Assembly (NCBI GenBank): GCA_963739175.1
Contig: CAVTZH010000001.1
Coordinates: 620,001-684,000 of the forward strand
Length of the DNA: 64,000 nucleotides
Reading direction: 5' to 3'
Origin: VAZQ01 sp963739175
Lineage (GTDB): Bacteria; Pseudomonadota; Alphaproteobacteria; Rhizobiales; Xanthobacteraceae
Shown here: piece by piece, positions 17,323-26,013 of the stretch
Position numbering within the stretch: position 1 is the first letter of the stretch
How the letters are laid out: every line of letters begins with the position of its first letter
Made by a program: the position numbers and the translations under genes
The notes under the pieces: generated by a model
What the model was told of the DNA's origin: nothing
Seen by the model: only the letters and a program-made list of their open reading frames with translations
The model's database searches: none

Positions 17323-18810
17323 TCAGCGCCGTCCGGTCGCCTTCGCGATCTCGTCCGCCCATTTTTCCTCGACCGCCTTGCGGCGCTCGGGGCTCGCGGA
17401 TGCGACCTCCGGGAATTCGTTGCGCCACGACCACGGCCGGCACGCATTGACGATCGCGCGCGTGCTCTCCCACGGCGGCTCGCGCAACATCGGATCGAGC
17501 GGCGTCGACCAGGCGCGCTTGATGGTCTCGATATCGACCACCGGATCGCAGCGCGTCGACATCGCCCAGATCACGTCGTCGAGATTGGTCGGGTCGATGT
17601 CGCTGTCGACCACCACGATCCAGCGTCCGGCATAGTTGCCGGAGTGGCAGGCGGCGACCAGCATGCCGGCCTGCTGCGCGTGGCCGGGATGCAGCTGCTC
17701 GATCGCGATGACCGTGAACATCCGGATCGCGCCGGCTTCATGGCACCACACGCCCTTCACGCCGGAGAGCCCTGCGCTCTCGATCTCGTCCCAGATCATG
17801 CCGGACTGCACGATGCATTTGGCGAACGACACGTCCGTGGGCGGCCGCATCGGCGACGCCATGGTGAGGATCGGATCGTTGCGGTGATAGACGCGCCGCA
17901 CCCGCACGACCGGCTCGTCGCGCACATGGCTCGCGTAATAGCCGGTGAACTCGCCGAACGGGCCTTCGGCGCGGGTCTCGTCTGGACGGAATTCGCCTTC
18001 GAGCACGATCTCGGCGTTGGCGGGCATCGGCAGGCCGTAGAGCTCGCTCGCGATCGTCTCGTAGGGCCGGCCGCGATGGCCGCCGGCATAGGCGTATTCG
18101 CTGGTGCCGTGCTTGATCTCGTGGCTGCCGGCCAGGAACAGCACCGGATCGAGGCCGCAGCAGATCAGCACCGGGCACGGCTTGCCCTGCTTGAAATATT
18201 TCTCGCGGATCAGCCGGCCATGCTTGCCGGGCGAAATCCAGACGCCGGCGTTCTGCTTGTCATGCGCCACGGTGCGGTAGGTGCCGAGATTGACCCAGCC
18301 GGTGTCGGGGTCCTGCATGATCACGACGCAATAGGTGCCGATGTAGCGGCCGCCGTCCTTCTCGTGGATCATCGGCACCGGAAACTTGAACAGGTCGACG
18401 GCGTCGTCGCGATCGACGTTCTCCAAAATCGGCCCGCCCGACACCGCCACCGGCGGGATCAGCTTGAAGTCGTTCTTCATCCGGTCGCGATAGGCCTTCA
18501 CGATCGTGGTCGGGTCGTCGCTGTCGGGAAAGCCGAACGAGTACGCGACGCGCCGGCAGGAATTGTGCAGGCCGGACACGATGCGCATGCCCGCCGGATA
18601 GCCCTTGATGCGGTCGAACAGCACCGCCGGCGAGCGGCCCGGGTTGGAATGTGCGAAGATTTCCGCCAGCACGCCGATCTCGAGATTCCAGTCGGCGCCG
18701 TCGATGCGCGCAAGCTGGCCGATGCGGTCGGCGTAGTCGACGATGTCGCGCACGTCCGGCAGCCGCTCGTTCGACCCAGACCGGGTCTTGGTGACATCGG
18801 GGTTCAACAT
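17323..18810 (-). CDS. UbiD family decarboxylase
   Basis: A 495-residue protein of the prenyl-FMN-dependent UbiD decarboxylase family, of usual length. Features include LPDVRDIVDYADRIGQL at the N-terminus, GRYIGTYCVVIMQDPDTGWVNLGTYR, PVLICCGLDPVLFLAGS, and AEIVLEGEF followed by EGPFGEFTGYY, which is the conserved UbiD core. It probably (de)carboxylates an aromatic or unsaturated acid; the substrate cannot be read from sequence. No UbiX prenyltransferase gene is nearby. An inverted repeat lies 31 bases upstream, so it may be individually regulated. Confidence 0.92.
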   Translation of the reverse strand: MLNPDVTKTRSGSNERLPDVRDIVDYADRIGQLARIDGADWNLEIGVLAEIFAHSNPGRSPAVLFDRIKGYPAGMRIVSGLHNSCRRVAYSFGFPDSDDPTTIVKAYRDRMKNDFKLIPPVAVSGGPILENVDRDDAVDLFKFPVPMIHEKDGGRYIGTYCVVIMQDPDTGWVNLGTYRTVAHDKQNAGVWISPGKHGRLIREKYFKQGKPCPVLICCGLDPVLFLAGSHEIKHGTSEYAYAGGHRGRPYETIASELYGLPMPANAEIVLEGEFRPDETRAEGPFGEFTGYYASHVRDEPVVRVRRVYHRNDPILTMASPMRPPTDVSFAKCIVQSGMIWDEIESAGLSGVKGVWCHEAGAIRMFTVIAIEQLHPGHAQQAGMLVAACHSGNYAGRWIVVVDSDIDPTNLDDVIWAMSTRCDPVVDIETIKRAWSTPLDPMLREPPWESTRAIVNACRPWSWRNEFPEVASASPERRKAVEEKWADEIAKATGRR

Positions 18811-18840
18811 GCGTCCAGTCTCTCGCTCGCCCGTTTCATA

Positions 18841-18857
18841 CGCATTGACTTAATGCG
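18841..18857. promoter_or_regulatory. Inverted repeat upstream of the UbiD gene
   Basis: CGCATT-GACTT-AATGCG is a 6-bp perfect inverted repeat with a five-base spacer, 31 bases before the UbiD start, in the position of a promoter or operator. No regulator is adjacent, so this is only a candidate. Confidence 0.3.
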
Positions 18858-18936
18858 GAGCATAACACAACGCGGCAATGTGCGCGTGCGTCAAGCCGGT
18901 TTGGCCCAGAGGACTCGTATTGTGCTAAAATGAGGC

Positions 18937-19167
18937 ATGAGCCCTGCAACAAAACAAATCTTCGAGCAGGTCGCCTCCTGGCCGGAAGAGGACCAGGAAG
19001 AGCTGGCCGAACTGGCGCGCGAAATCCAAGCGCGCCGTAGCGGCGTCTATGTGGTGAGTGACGACGAGCGCAGGTCAATCGAAGAAGCTCTCGACGAGCT
19101 CAACCGCGGCGAGAGGGTGTCCGAGAGCGACATGGCCGCGTTCTGGAGGCGTGTCGGCGCGGCATGA
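18937..19167 (+). CDS. Probable type II antitoxin (partner of a degraded ParE-like toxin)
   Basis: A 76-residue acidic helical protein: MSPATKQIFEQVASWPEEDQEELAELAREI, then SDDERRSIEEALDELNRGERVSESDMAAFWRRVG. This pattern is common in small antitoxins or addiction-module proteins paired with RelE/ParE toxins. Its stop overlaps the next start (ATGA at 19164), which is typical of such modules. The downstream toxin is damaged, so the antitoxin may now be an orphan. A TAAAAT-like -10 lies shortly upstream. Confidence 0.65.
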   Translation: MSPATKQIFEQVASWPEEDQEELAELAREIQARRSGVYVVSDDERRSIEEALDELNRGERVSESDMAAFWRRVGAA

Positions 19168-19269
19168 GAGTTTATTTCTCTCCGCGCTGCAACACGCGAC
19201 CTGACTTCTGTATTTCTTTATCTCGATGGCCGCAGCAAGAGGTGGAGCGCGCGCAATGTGCTGAGCATT
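19164..19269 (+). pseudogene. RelE/ParE-like toxin remnant
   Basis: The start MRVYFSP overlaps the antitoxin stop. After a one-base shift near 19188 the next frame reads AATRDLTSVFLYLDGRSK and then SARNVLSI, the N-terminal helical hairpin of a ParE-type toxin. After about 19269 no toxin sequence is visible in any frame, so the C-terminal half, including the usual catalytic region, is missing. It is frameshifted and truncated, so probably inactive. Confidence 0.5.
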
Positions 19270-19400
19270 GGTCATGGACGTGGCACGCAGGTCCAGCAAA
19301 AGGTCCCCAGCAACACGGCACCTCTGATACCATCGATGCAGCTAAGGCGAAGATCGAGGAGCAATGGCGCGCGCGGCTGGAGGCGGCGGGCCTGGAGGGA
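19269..19400 (+). pseudogene. Fragment of a small WxW-type conserved hypothetical protein
   Basis: An open frame reads WSWTWHAGPAKGPQQHGTS and then DTIDAAKAKIEEQWRARLEAAG. This resembles the core of short uncharacterised rhizobial proteins with a Trp-rich strand, a His/Gly loop and an EAKAxxE helix. No start codon or upstream half of its own is present; it is joined to the toxin remnant. Probably a recombination junction or a decayed gene. Confidence 0.35.
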
Positions 19401-19501
19401 GAACATAACCATCCGCAGCACTCCCATAAAGGGCCGTTGACTTCAGCTTCTCGGTACGGTTGTACTGGTCCCGCGGCTGAGGTCTGGGGAGGGATTTTTG
19501 A

Positions 19502-20073
19502 ATGCGTACTATTAAGTGGCTGATTGCTACGGTGGCAGTTCTGACTTTCACGTCTTCTGGCGTTCAGGCTGCCACATTGACAGGCGACACTATCATTGCG
19601 TCTTACCCCGGCTCCCCTGGCGCCGTTCTGGTAGGTTCTGGAGTGATTCTTCAGCTAGGTTTCATTCAGTTTGACTACGATGCAGGGGCCCTTGGTGATC
19701 ACCTTGTCATCAGCACAAACTCAAGCCGCTTCCAAACATTTACGGGCATGTCTTGCATCAAGTGGGACCAGCACAGTGACGCTGTCGAGTTCTGAATTTC
19801 TCGGGTGGCGAAACGTTGATCGGGTTCACGGTGCTTAGTTCTATTTACCCGATCACCGGTCAATATCCTGAACTCAAGTTCGCTTCTCCTTGTCGTGGAC
19901 CGAAGCGCCCTAGCTTTTCGGGCGGAGGCATTTTTCTGGATGGACAATTTATTACGTCCGCGTCACCTGTTCCGCTTCCCGCAGCACTCCCACTATTCGC
20001 TACCGTGCTCGCAGGCGGCGGTCTGATCGCGTGGCGTAGGAAGCGGAAGGCCGCGAAGCTCGCAACGCACTAG
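19502..20073 (+). pseudogene. PEP-CTERM sorting-domain protein, broken by frameshifts
   Basis: The first frame (19502-19795) encodes a signal peptide (MRTIKWLIATVAVLTFTSSG, cleaved near VQA) and the start of a beta-rich domain. The last frame (19816-20073) ends with the exosortase signal VPLPAALPLFATVLAGGG followed by WRRKRK. Between them the coding sense passes through a third frame (ASSGTSTVTLSSSEFLG, then GGETLIGFTV), so at least two indels lie near 19760 and 19805. The intact form would be an exported protein cleaved by an exosortase encoded elsewhere. Sequencing error is as likely as real decay. Confidence 0.7.
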
Positions 20074-20151
20074 CGCGTCATCAGCTTGGGCGCTTGTCAG
20101 AGAGCAAAGGAGGGGCGAGCGCCGTATGGCCCCCCACCCCTCCTCGCTCGC

Positions 20152-21909
20152 TCACTTCTCCGGCAGCGCGAACACCACCACCGAGTTATGGCCGCGCACG
20201 GGCGCCGCCATCGACTTCCTGGTGATGCTGAGCGGGCCGGCGGTGACGGATTGGCCGTCGCCGGTGAGGATCGCGACATATTGCTTGCCGTTCACCGCGT
20301 AGGTGATGGTCGAGGTCATCACGATGCCGCCGACCACCGTCTCCCACAGCACCTTGCCGCTGTCGGCGTCGAAGGCGCGGAAGCGCCGGTTGGCGTCGCC
20401 CCAGAACACGAGGTCGCCGTCGGTGACCAGCGCCGACGCCTGGCTCGGCTGCGGCTGCGAGTAGAGTATCTTCATCTCGCCGGTCGCGAGATCGATCTTG
20501 GCGAGATTCATGAACTTGTTGGGATCGATGCCGGGACGCATGACGCCCACCCGCGGCCCCCAGCCGAGCTTGGCCTTCATGTTCGAGGTCATCGACAGGC
20601 ACTGGTCCTGGAACGGAACGTAGAGCGCGTTCTTCTTGGGATGATAGGCGATCGACCACAGCCCGCGCGTGTTGTGGAAACAGCCGAGAATGGTCTGGCC
20701 GTCCTTCTTGAACAGCTTGTCGACGTTAACGTGCGTCTGCCCGGTCTCCGGGTTGATCTCGTTCATGTTGAGATCGGGATTGTCGTAGGGGAACGGGTGC
20801 GCCCACAGGAACTTTCCGGCGTCCCGCTCGACCATGAACAGCCCGCCGCCCTCACCGACCGTCACCACCACCTCGCGCTCCTGGTTGCGCGGCAGATCGG
20901 ACGAGCGCCATTTCACGTGACGGGCGTCCGGATTGACGATCGTGCGCAGCAGGATGCGCTCCTGGTTGTGATCGGCATCCCAGTCGTCGCCCGGCAGTTC
21001 CTGGTAGTGCCAGACCAGCTTGCCGGTCGCGATGTCGAGCGCGACGGTGGAATTGCTGTAGAGGTTCGACGGCGCGGCGAACGGCACCGCGTCGTGGCTG
21101 CCGTGCCGGCTCAGCCGGGTATAGGGATCCGGGTTGGCGATGCCCCAATAGGTGACCCGGCGCTTCGGATCGTAGGAGCCAGGCAGGCCCCAGGGACTGG
21201 CGGCCCGCTTCTCGGTCGGCATGTCCGCCCAGCTGTCGCCGCCCGGCTCGCCGGCGGCCGCGGTGGTGTAGAACTTCCACAGCTCCTTGCCGGTGCGCGC
21301 GTCGTGCGCGGAGATGAAGCACATGTCCCGCGTCATGTGCATGCACATCCGATTGGTCAGCACCTTGCCGTCGGCGACCAGGATGCCGCCCGCGGTGATC
21401 CCGCCGGTGTCGGTCTTGGTTTCCCAGCGGACCTTGCCGGTCGCGATATCGAGCGCGACGATAACGCCGTCCGGCGCGGCGAAATAGATCATGTCCTCGT
21501 AGATGCCGAGATTCTTGTGCCGCGACGCCCGTGGGTTGATGTGCTTCGGATAGTCGCGCGCGTATTCCCAGATCAGATCGCCGTTGGTGGCGTTGACCGC
21601 CTGCACGGTGCCGCCTGGGACATTCATGTACATGACGCCGCGATATACGATCGGCGTGGATTCCTGCGAGCCGGCCGGCAGGCCGCGCGTCCAGGCCATG
21701 CGCAGCTGGCCGACATTGTCCTTGTTGATCTGATTGAGCGGGCTGTGGCGATGCTGGTCGAAGGTCCGGCTGATCATCAGCCAGTCGGCGGGATCGGGAT
21801 TGGCCAGCATCTCCTCGGTGACCGGCTTGAAATCGGTGGTCTGCGCGGTGGCGTGCGTTGCGGCGATGCCCAGCAATGCGGTCGCAAGGCAGATCGAGAC
21901 TCTGGCCAT
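20152..21909 (-). CDS. PQQ-dependent methanol/ethanol-type dehydrogenase
   Basis: A 585-residue periplasmic eight-bladed propeller quinoprotein, with signal peptide 1-22 (cleaved after ATAQ). It contains tryptophan-docking blades (GKVRWETKTDTGG, GKLVWHYQELPGDDWDADHNQ, GKVLWETVVGGIV). The catalytic Asp is D311 in W310-D-A-D313. An Asp two residues later is the feature linked to lanthanide use in XoxF-type enzymes, where calcium enzymes have Ala. No vicinal Cys-Cys pair is present, unlike classical methanol dehydrogenase. The start at 21909 has GGGGAGG upstream. It is divergent from a cytochrome c gene, a plausible electron acceptor. The substrate is uncertain. Confidence 0.9.
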   Translation of the reverse strand: MARVSICLATALLGIAATHATAQTTDFKPVTEEMLANPDPADWLMISRTFDQHRHSPLNQINKDNVGQLRMAWTRGLPAGSQESTPIVYRGVMYMNVPGGTVQAVNATNGDLIWEYARDYPKHINPRASRHKNLGIYEDMIYFAAPDGVIVALDIATGKVRWETKTDTGGITAGGILVADGKVLTNRMCMHMTRDMCFISAHDARTGKELWKFYTTAAAGEPGGDSWADMPTEKRAASPWGLPGSYDPKRRVTYWGIANPDPYTRLSRHGSHDAVPFAAPSNLYSNSTVALDIATGKLVWHYQELPGDDWDADHNQERILLRTIVNPDARHVKWRSSDLPRNQEREVVVTVGEGGGLFMVERDAGKFLWAHPFPYDNPDLNMNEINPETGQTHVNVDKLFKKDGQTILGCFHNTRGLWSIAYHPKKNALYVPFQDQCLSMTSNMKAKLGWGPRVGVMRPGIDPNKFMNLAKIDLATGEMKILYSQPQPSQASALVTDGDLVFWGDANRRFRAFDADSGKVLWETVVGGIVMTSTITYAVNGKQYVAILTGDGQSVTAGPLSITRKSMAAPVRGHNSVVVFALPEK

Positions 21910-22036
21910 GAATACCTCCCCGTTTCGTGTGTTTGTTGGTTCTGTTTGGTTCCGGCCGCGCTTTGGTGCGCGGCCGGGATCATGAACTAGACCAAATGCC
22001 AATCGGGCTGACAAGGACGTCGCCTACCCGAGCGTC

Positions 22037-22058
22037 ATGGCCGGGCTTGCCCGGCCAT
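22037..22058. repeat. Dispersed palindrome, copy 1
   Basis: ATGGCCGGGC-TT-GCCCGGCCAT is a perfect 10-bp inverted repeat in the divergent promoter region between the PQQ dehydrogenase and cytochrome c genes. A related copy occurs at 46745-46767, showing it is a REP-like dispersed element. Confidence 0.6.
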
Positions 22059-22178
22059 CCATGTCTTTACAAATGCAGGCGAGAAGTAAGACGGGGATGC
22101 CCGGCGACCGCAGACAAGTTTACGCAGTCTGCGCAAGCTAGACTGCGATGCCGGGCATGACGGTTGAGGTGCTCGCGA

Positions 22179-22469
22179 ATGCAAAAATTGGTTCTTGTTG
22201 GACTGCTTGTCTTCGCATCTCCTGCATCCGCGCAGGACGCGGCCGCGATCGGCGAAGAGGTCTACGAGCAGCACTGCCAGTCCTGCCACGGCGAGAAGCT
22301 GCGCAGCACCGGCGCGCTTCCCGATCTGCGCGAGCTCGGCGAAAACGACCGGGAAAAATTCAACAAGATGGTGATGGAAGGCCGCGGGCAGATGCCGGCA
22401 TGGCAGGGCATCGTGAGCCCGCAAGAGCTCGACCAGCTCTGGGCCTATGTGCGCAGCCGCGCGCGGTAG
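22179..22469 (+). CDS. Class I-type c-type cytochrome, small periplasmic
   Basis: A 96-residue protein with a signal peptide 1-19 (cleaved after ASAQ) and one haem-binding motif C33-Q-S-C36-H37. The axial Met is probably in GQMPAW near residue 73. The length suits a mono-haem cytochrome. It is divergent from the PQQ dehydrogenase, with which it probably works as electron acceptor; this is inferred from context only. The start at 22179 gives the correct signal peptide; an in-frame ATG five codons upstream is less likely. Confidence 0.9.
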   Translation: MQKLVLVGLLVFASPASAQDAAAIGEEVYEQHCQSCHGEKLRSTGALPDLRELGENDREKFNKMVMEGRGQMPAWQGIVSPQELDQLWAYVRSRAR

Positions 22470-22603
22470 TGCACAAAATCCCACTCACAATCCGAGTGCC
22501 CCGCATGATGGCCTGGCTTTCCTCGCCCGTTGCCTTTGAACGGCGAGCCGTTCGGCTTTTGACCCAAGCAGACATTTCGTGCGTGGCCTTGTCTCGGCCG
22601 CGC

Positions 22604-22798
22604 TCATTTCCTGAAACCCCATAAACCATACACGATCAGGACGCCTGCGGTGATGAAGGCGGCCGCCAAGGCGACCGGTCCACCCGCTTCAAGGTTCCAC
22701 GTCGCCAAGCTGCCAAGCGCGATAATCGCAATCCATGGCAGGACTGTCCAAGCCGAGGTTGGCTTCGTGTCCGGCCGGAGCGGATCCGATGGCTGCAT
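22604..22798 (-). CDS. Small two-helix membrane protein, hypothetical
   Basis: A 64-residue protein with a polar N-terminus (MQPSDPLRPDTKPTSAW) and two hydrophobic helices (TVLPWIAIIALGSLATW and VALAAAFITAGVLIVYGLW), ending in GFRK. It has plausible topology and codon use, but no recognised family. It lies between the cytochrome gene and a secreted-protein gene. Confidence 0.5.
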   Translation of the reverse strand: MQPSDPLRPDTKPTSAWTVLPWIAIIALGSLATWNLEAGGPVALAAAFITAGVLIVYGLWGFRK

Positions 22799-22860
22799 GT
22801 GTTCGGGTTCTCAAGCTGACACCGTGCCGCGAATGACGGTCGGGTCAACGCAAACGGCGT

Positions 22861-24001
22861 TCATGGTTGGCCGCATGTCTGACAGTCGAGTTTTACGCGG
22901 AAGATCACCCCCGGAAATTGCGCGACCGTTGCTTCACCGGTGACACCCTGGCCCACCGGCACGATCCATTGTCCGATCGGGAGACGGGGCGTGTAGGTCA
23001 TGTCCGGGACATCTTTCAGAAATAGAGTGAAAATCCCTCCCTGTTTTTTCCCGCCAATCGATAGCGCTCCCTCGGTCGCCGGCGCACGAAAGCCGCCATC
23101 ACAAGTCCAACTGCTGTGACGCATCGTGCCGTTTCCCGAAACCTCGCCATCGCCGGCGATCTGGATCGTGAACTTCGCTTCGGATGTAACGGCAGAGCAA
23201 GGACCTCTCAGTTCGTCGCGTTCCAATCGATAGCTCCCTGCCCAGGTTTCCTGCGTCGGGAATTCCGCGACATCGCAGTCCTGATTGTTGGCGTGATCCC
23301 AAGCACAGGCGCGCAACCGCACGATCGGCGGCGGATTGTCCGGTACCTGGTAGGTCGCGACCACGCGCTTCTCGCGCGGATCGGAGCAGGGGCCGTAACG
23401 CATGGGTGTGGGCGCAACGTCGCGGCCGCCCTCGCTCTCGGCGATCAGCCGGATCGAACTCGACTCCGGTCTGGAAGCGGTCGGCGTCGTCGCGCGCGAC
23501 CATCGTCACAACGATTTGTTGTTTGGGCTGCACCTTACTGCCCTTTTTCGGCTGCGAGGTGGTGGTCAAGGTCGGCGGCTTGTCGTCGTGCGCCGCGCTG
23601 TAGCCCACGTCGAACTTGCCGGCGCTGCCCCGCACTTCCCTGACGAACAGACGGCCGGCAACGCCAAGGCCCAGACCCTCCAGCGCCGCCAGAAGGCTAT
23701 CGCGACGGGCGGCCGAAAGGGCCTCTTGAAAAATCTTGTCACCCTTCGGCGTGTAAATCGTCAACTCGCCCAGCGGACATTCGCGCGGCACCTTGGCCTG
23801 TCGGATCGCCCCCGCCAGCCGCGCCAGTTCCTTGGGCGCGGGATCCACCGAACCCGCGTCCGGGAACACATTGAACAGAGTCTCGGTCGTCTGCTGGGCG
23901 GCACTGGAGCCGGCAAGATGAAGCATTGCCAGCGCGCCCAATCCGAGCGCGCCGAACCTGAACCCGCACAAGAGACCGACCGGTTTTTCAATGTTGCGCA
24001 T
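22861..24001 (-). CDS. Secreted protein with OmpA-like region, frameshifted
   Basis: The N-terminal half has a signal peptide (hydrophobic FGALGLGALAMLHLAGSS, cleaved near AAQQ) and a segment resembling an OmpA-like periplasmic domain (ELARLAGAIRQAK ... AARRDSLLAALEGLGLGVAG). After VEFD near 23445 the frame becomes Arg-rich nonsense. The next frame continues RLIAESEGGRDVAPTP then MRYGPCSDPREKRVV and gives a second, Cys-containing beta domain ending in CQTCGQP at 22861. One indel therefore splits a protein of about 380 residues. The start at 24001 has GGAGGATGG upstream. Function unknown. Confidence 0.65.
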
Positions 24002-24103
24002 ACCATCCTCCGCTGGCGGTTTGGACACGCATTCTATTGAGGCTTGATCTCACCGCGCCCAGCCAAGGTTAAGGCCAAGGATGAGACCAAAGATTGGGCG
24101 GCG

Positions 24104-24129
24104 CCGCCTCACTCATTTGAGTGAGGCGG
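24104..24129. promoter_or_regulatory. Perfect 12-bp inverted repeat
   Basis: CCGCCTCACTCA-TT-TGAGTGAGGCGG. There is no T-run on either side, so an operator or RNA stem is more likely than an intrinsic terminator. It lies about 70 bases upstream of a tiny reading frame with a good ribosome-binding site, and about 130 bases upstream of the divergent secreted-protein gene. Confidence 0.45.
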
Positions 24130-24199
24130 TGCGATCCCGCACGGTGCTGCGATTCTCATGTCGGCACTTCGGGTGAACTCCCGATTGGAAGGACATACG

Positions 24200-24271
24200 A
24201 TGCTGATGAAGAAGGCAACGATAACTACTGGTCGAGATGATTGGAAATATTTCGACGCATCGATGCGGTAA
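24200..24271 (+). CDS. Possible 23-residue peptide
   Basis: Reads MLMKKATITTGRDDWKYFDA then SMR and TAA. AAGGA lies eight bases before the ATG. The composition is ordinary for a protein and unlike the flanking sequence. It could be a real small protein, or the 5' remnant of a longer gene, since nothing follows in frame. No family recognised. Confidence 0.3.
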   Translation: MLMKKATITTGRDDWKYFDASMR

Positions 24272-24373
24272 CGACCTTAGTAGGCTGGTGCACCATCAAC
24301 CAAAGCGAAGCACCGCGGCTCGGCCCTTGCGGGTCACGAACCGCGGCGCTGCGAGGCGTCGTACGACAGCCGC

Positions 24374-24613
24374 TTAGCGGCGCGGTCCCGGGCCGATGTA
24401 CCACGGGTTCGGCTGGCACGAGCCGCCGGCACCGTGCGCGGTCGCGCGGCACTGGTTCATCGAGTAGTAGGTGCAGTCCCACGTGCCCGGGCCCAACGCG
24501 CCATCGCGCAGGCAGTAGGGGCGGTGCGGGTTCGCCGGCTGGGCAACGGCGGATTCGACATTGGCCGTCAGGATCGAAACCGAGGCGGCCAGGGCGGCAA
24601 GAATCAGGCGCAT
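24374..24613 (-). CDS. DUF3551 family small secreted protein
   Basis: A 79-residue exported protein. The signal peptide (MRLILAALAASVSILTANV, cleaved near AVAQ) precedes a cysteine-containing core, YCLRDGALGPGTWDCTYYS then MNQCRATAHGAGGSCQPNPWY, with the spacing of DUF3551 proteins, which are abundant in Bradyrhizobium-like bacteria. The four cysteines probably form two disulphides. GGAGGATAAC lies directly before the ATG at 24613. Function unknown. Confidence 0.85.
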   Translation of the reverse strand: MRLILAALAASVSILTANVESAVAQPANPHRPYCLRDGALGPGTWDCTYYSMNQCRATAHGAGGSCQPNPWYIGPGPRR

Positions 24614-24825
24614 GTTATCCTCCATAGGAGCTAGGGTTCACGTCTTCCGACAATTCGCTCCCGCTTTAGTTTCGCCCGGCCGGAATTGGTTCAACCGCGA
24701 AACGGCCGCAGGCCGATTGTCTCCCTTCTTTGTATGCGCCCGGTTCCCGAAGGGCTGTGATGGCCGTCACATTTTGTACGGCCGGAAGATTGCGCCTCCT
24801 TAACAATTGGATAGGTTGCGGCCAC

Positions 24826-26013
24826 ATGACCGGGCAAACCCGCTGGGGTGCGGCATTCATCCTGATTTTCGCCGGCGTGATCTCGGCGCTGCAGATCGGC
24901 AAGGCCGCGATCGCGGTGCCGATCCTGCAACGCGAGCTCGCGCTTACGCTGGTGGCGGCCTCTTGGATCGTCGGCGCCTATGGCGTGCTCGGCGCCGCCG
25001 CCGGATTGCCGGCCGGCATCCTGAGCTCGATGCTCCGCGCCCGCACCACCTTGATCGCGGGCCTTGCGGTTGCGGGCATCGGCAGCATCGCCGGCGCGTT
25101 CGCAGAAAGCGCAGCGATCCTGATCGCCACACGCGTGCTGGAAGGTTGCGGATCGCTCGCCGCCTCGCTGGCGGTGCCGCGGCTGTTGCGCGCGGTCACC
25201 GCCCCGAGGGACCTCCCGCCGATGCTGGCGGTGTTTGCCGCCCATCTGCCGTTCGGCTCGGTGGTCATGATGCTCTTAGCCCCGCACGCGATGTGGTTCG
25301 GATGGCAGGGGCTCTGGCTCATCAACGGCGCGATCGTGCTCGGATACGCCGTGGCGATCGCCTGCATGCGGCTCGACGAACCGCCGGCCGCGCACGCCGC
25401 GCCGTCGGTGCTGAGCAATATCGGCGCGGTGCTCGGCACGCCGGGGCCGGTGCTGCTGGCGCTCGCGTTCGGCACCTACACGTTCCAATACCTGGCGCTG
25501 TCGGGATTGCTGCCGGCGCTGCTGGTCGATCGCATGGGGCTCTCGATCGCGGCGGCCGGAACGGTGAGCGCGATCGCCGTCGCCGCCAATGCCGTCGGCA
25601 ACATGTCGGCGGGCGCGCTGTTGCGGCTCGGCGTGCCGGTGTGGAGCATCATGGCGGCCGCGTTTGCATCTGTCGGGCTGGCCGCGATCGGGATTTTCTC
25701 CGACGCGGCGCCGGTCGCGCTGGTCACCGTGCTGGCGGCGGCGAGCCTCGGCCTCACCGGCCTCATTCCGGGATCGATCTATGCGGCGGCGCCGCGCATC
25801 GCGCCGACGTCGGCGATGCTCGCCATTGCGCTCGGCCTGATCAACCAGGTGACCAATATCGGAAATCTCTCCGGTCCCGCCGCGATGGCGTTCACGGTGC
25901 AGTGGCTCGGCTGGGGCGGCGCGCCGCTGCTGTTTGCCGCTGTCGCGGTGACCGGCGTGACGATCGCGCTGCTGCTGCGCGGCGTCTTACGAAAGACGCC
26001 TCACTCCGGCTGA
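24826..26013 (+). CDS. Major facilitator superfamily transporter
   Basis: A 395-residue permease with about 12 membrane helices. Features include the opening FILIFAGVISALQIGKAAIAVPILQREL, the loop AGILSSMLRARTTLIAGL (a diverged motif A) and RVLEGCGSLAASLAVPRLL. It belongs to the drug/solute proton antiporter type, but the substrate cannot be told. The start at 24826 (MTGQTRW) is chosen because the upstream extension is not membrane-like. It is convergent with the Bug gene at 26001, overlapping its last codons. Confidence 0.88.
   Translation: MTGQTRWGAAFILIFAGVISALQIGKAAIAVPILQRELALTLVAASWIVGAYGVLGAAAGLPAGILSSMLRARTTLIAGLAVAGIGSIAGAFAESAAILIATRVLEGCGSLAASLAVPRLLRAVTAPRDLPPMLAVFAAHLPFGSVVMMLLAPHAMWFGWQGLWLINGAIVLGYAVAIACMRLDEPPAAHAAPSVLSNIGAVLGTPGPVLLALAFGTYTFQYLALSGLLPALLVDRMGLSIAAAGTVSAIAVAANAVGNMSAGALLRLGVPVWSIMAAAFASVGLAAIGIFSDAAPVALVTVLAAASLGLTGLIPGSIYAAAPRIAPTSAMLAIALGLINQVTNIGNLSGPAAMAFTVQWLGWGGAPLLFAAVAVTGVTIALLLRGVLRKTPHSG

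Larger units (their letters stand above)
24002..24373. other. Gene-poor stretch with a perfect hairpin and one tiny reading frame
   Basis: No convincing protein gene. It contains a perfect 12-bp inverted repeat at 24104-24129 and a 23-codon reading frame at 24200-24271, both listed separately. The rest shows no recognised repeat or RNA. Confidence 0.5.
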
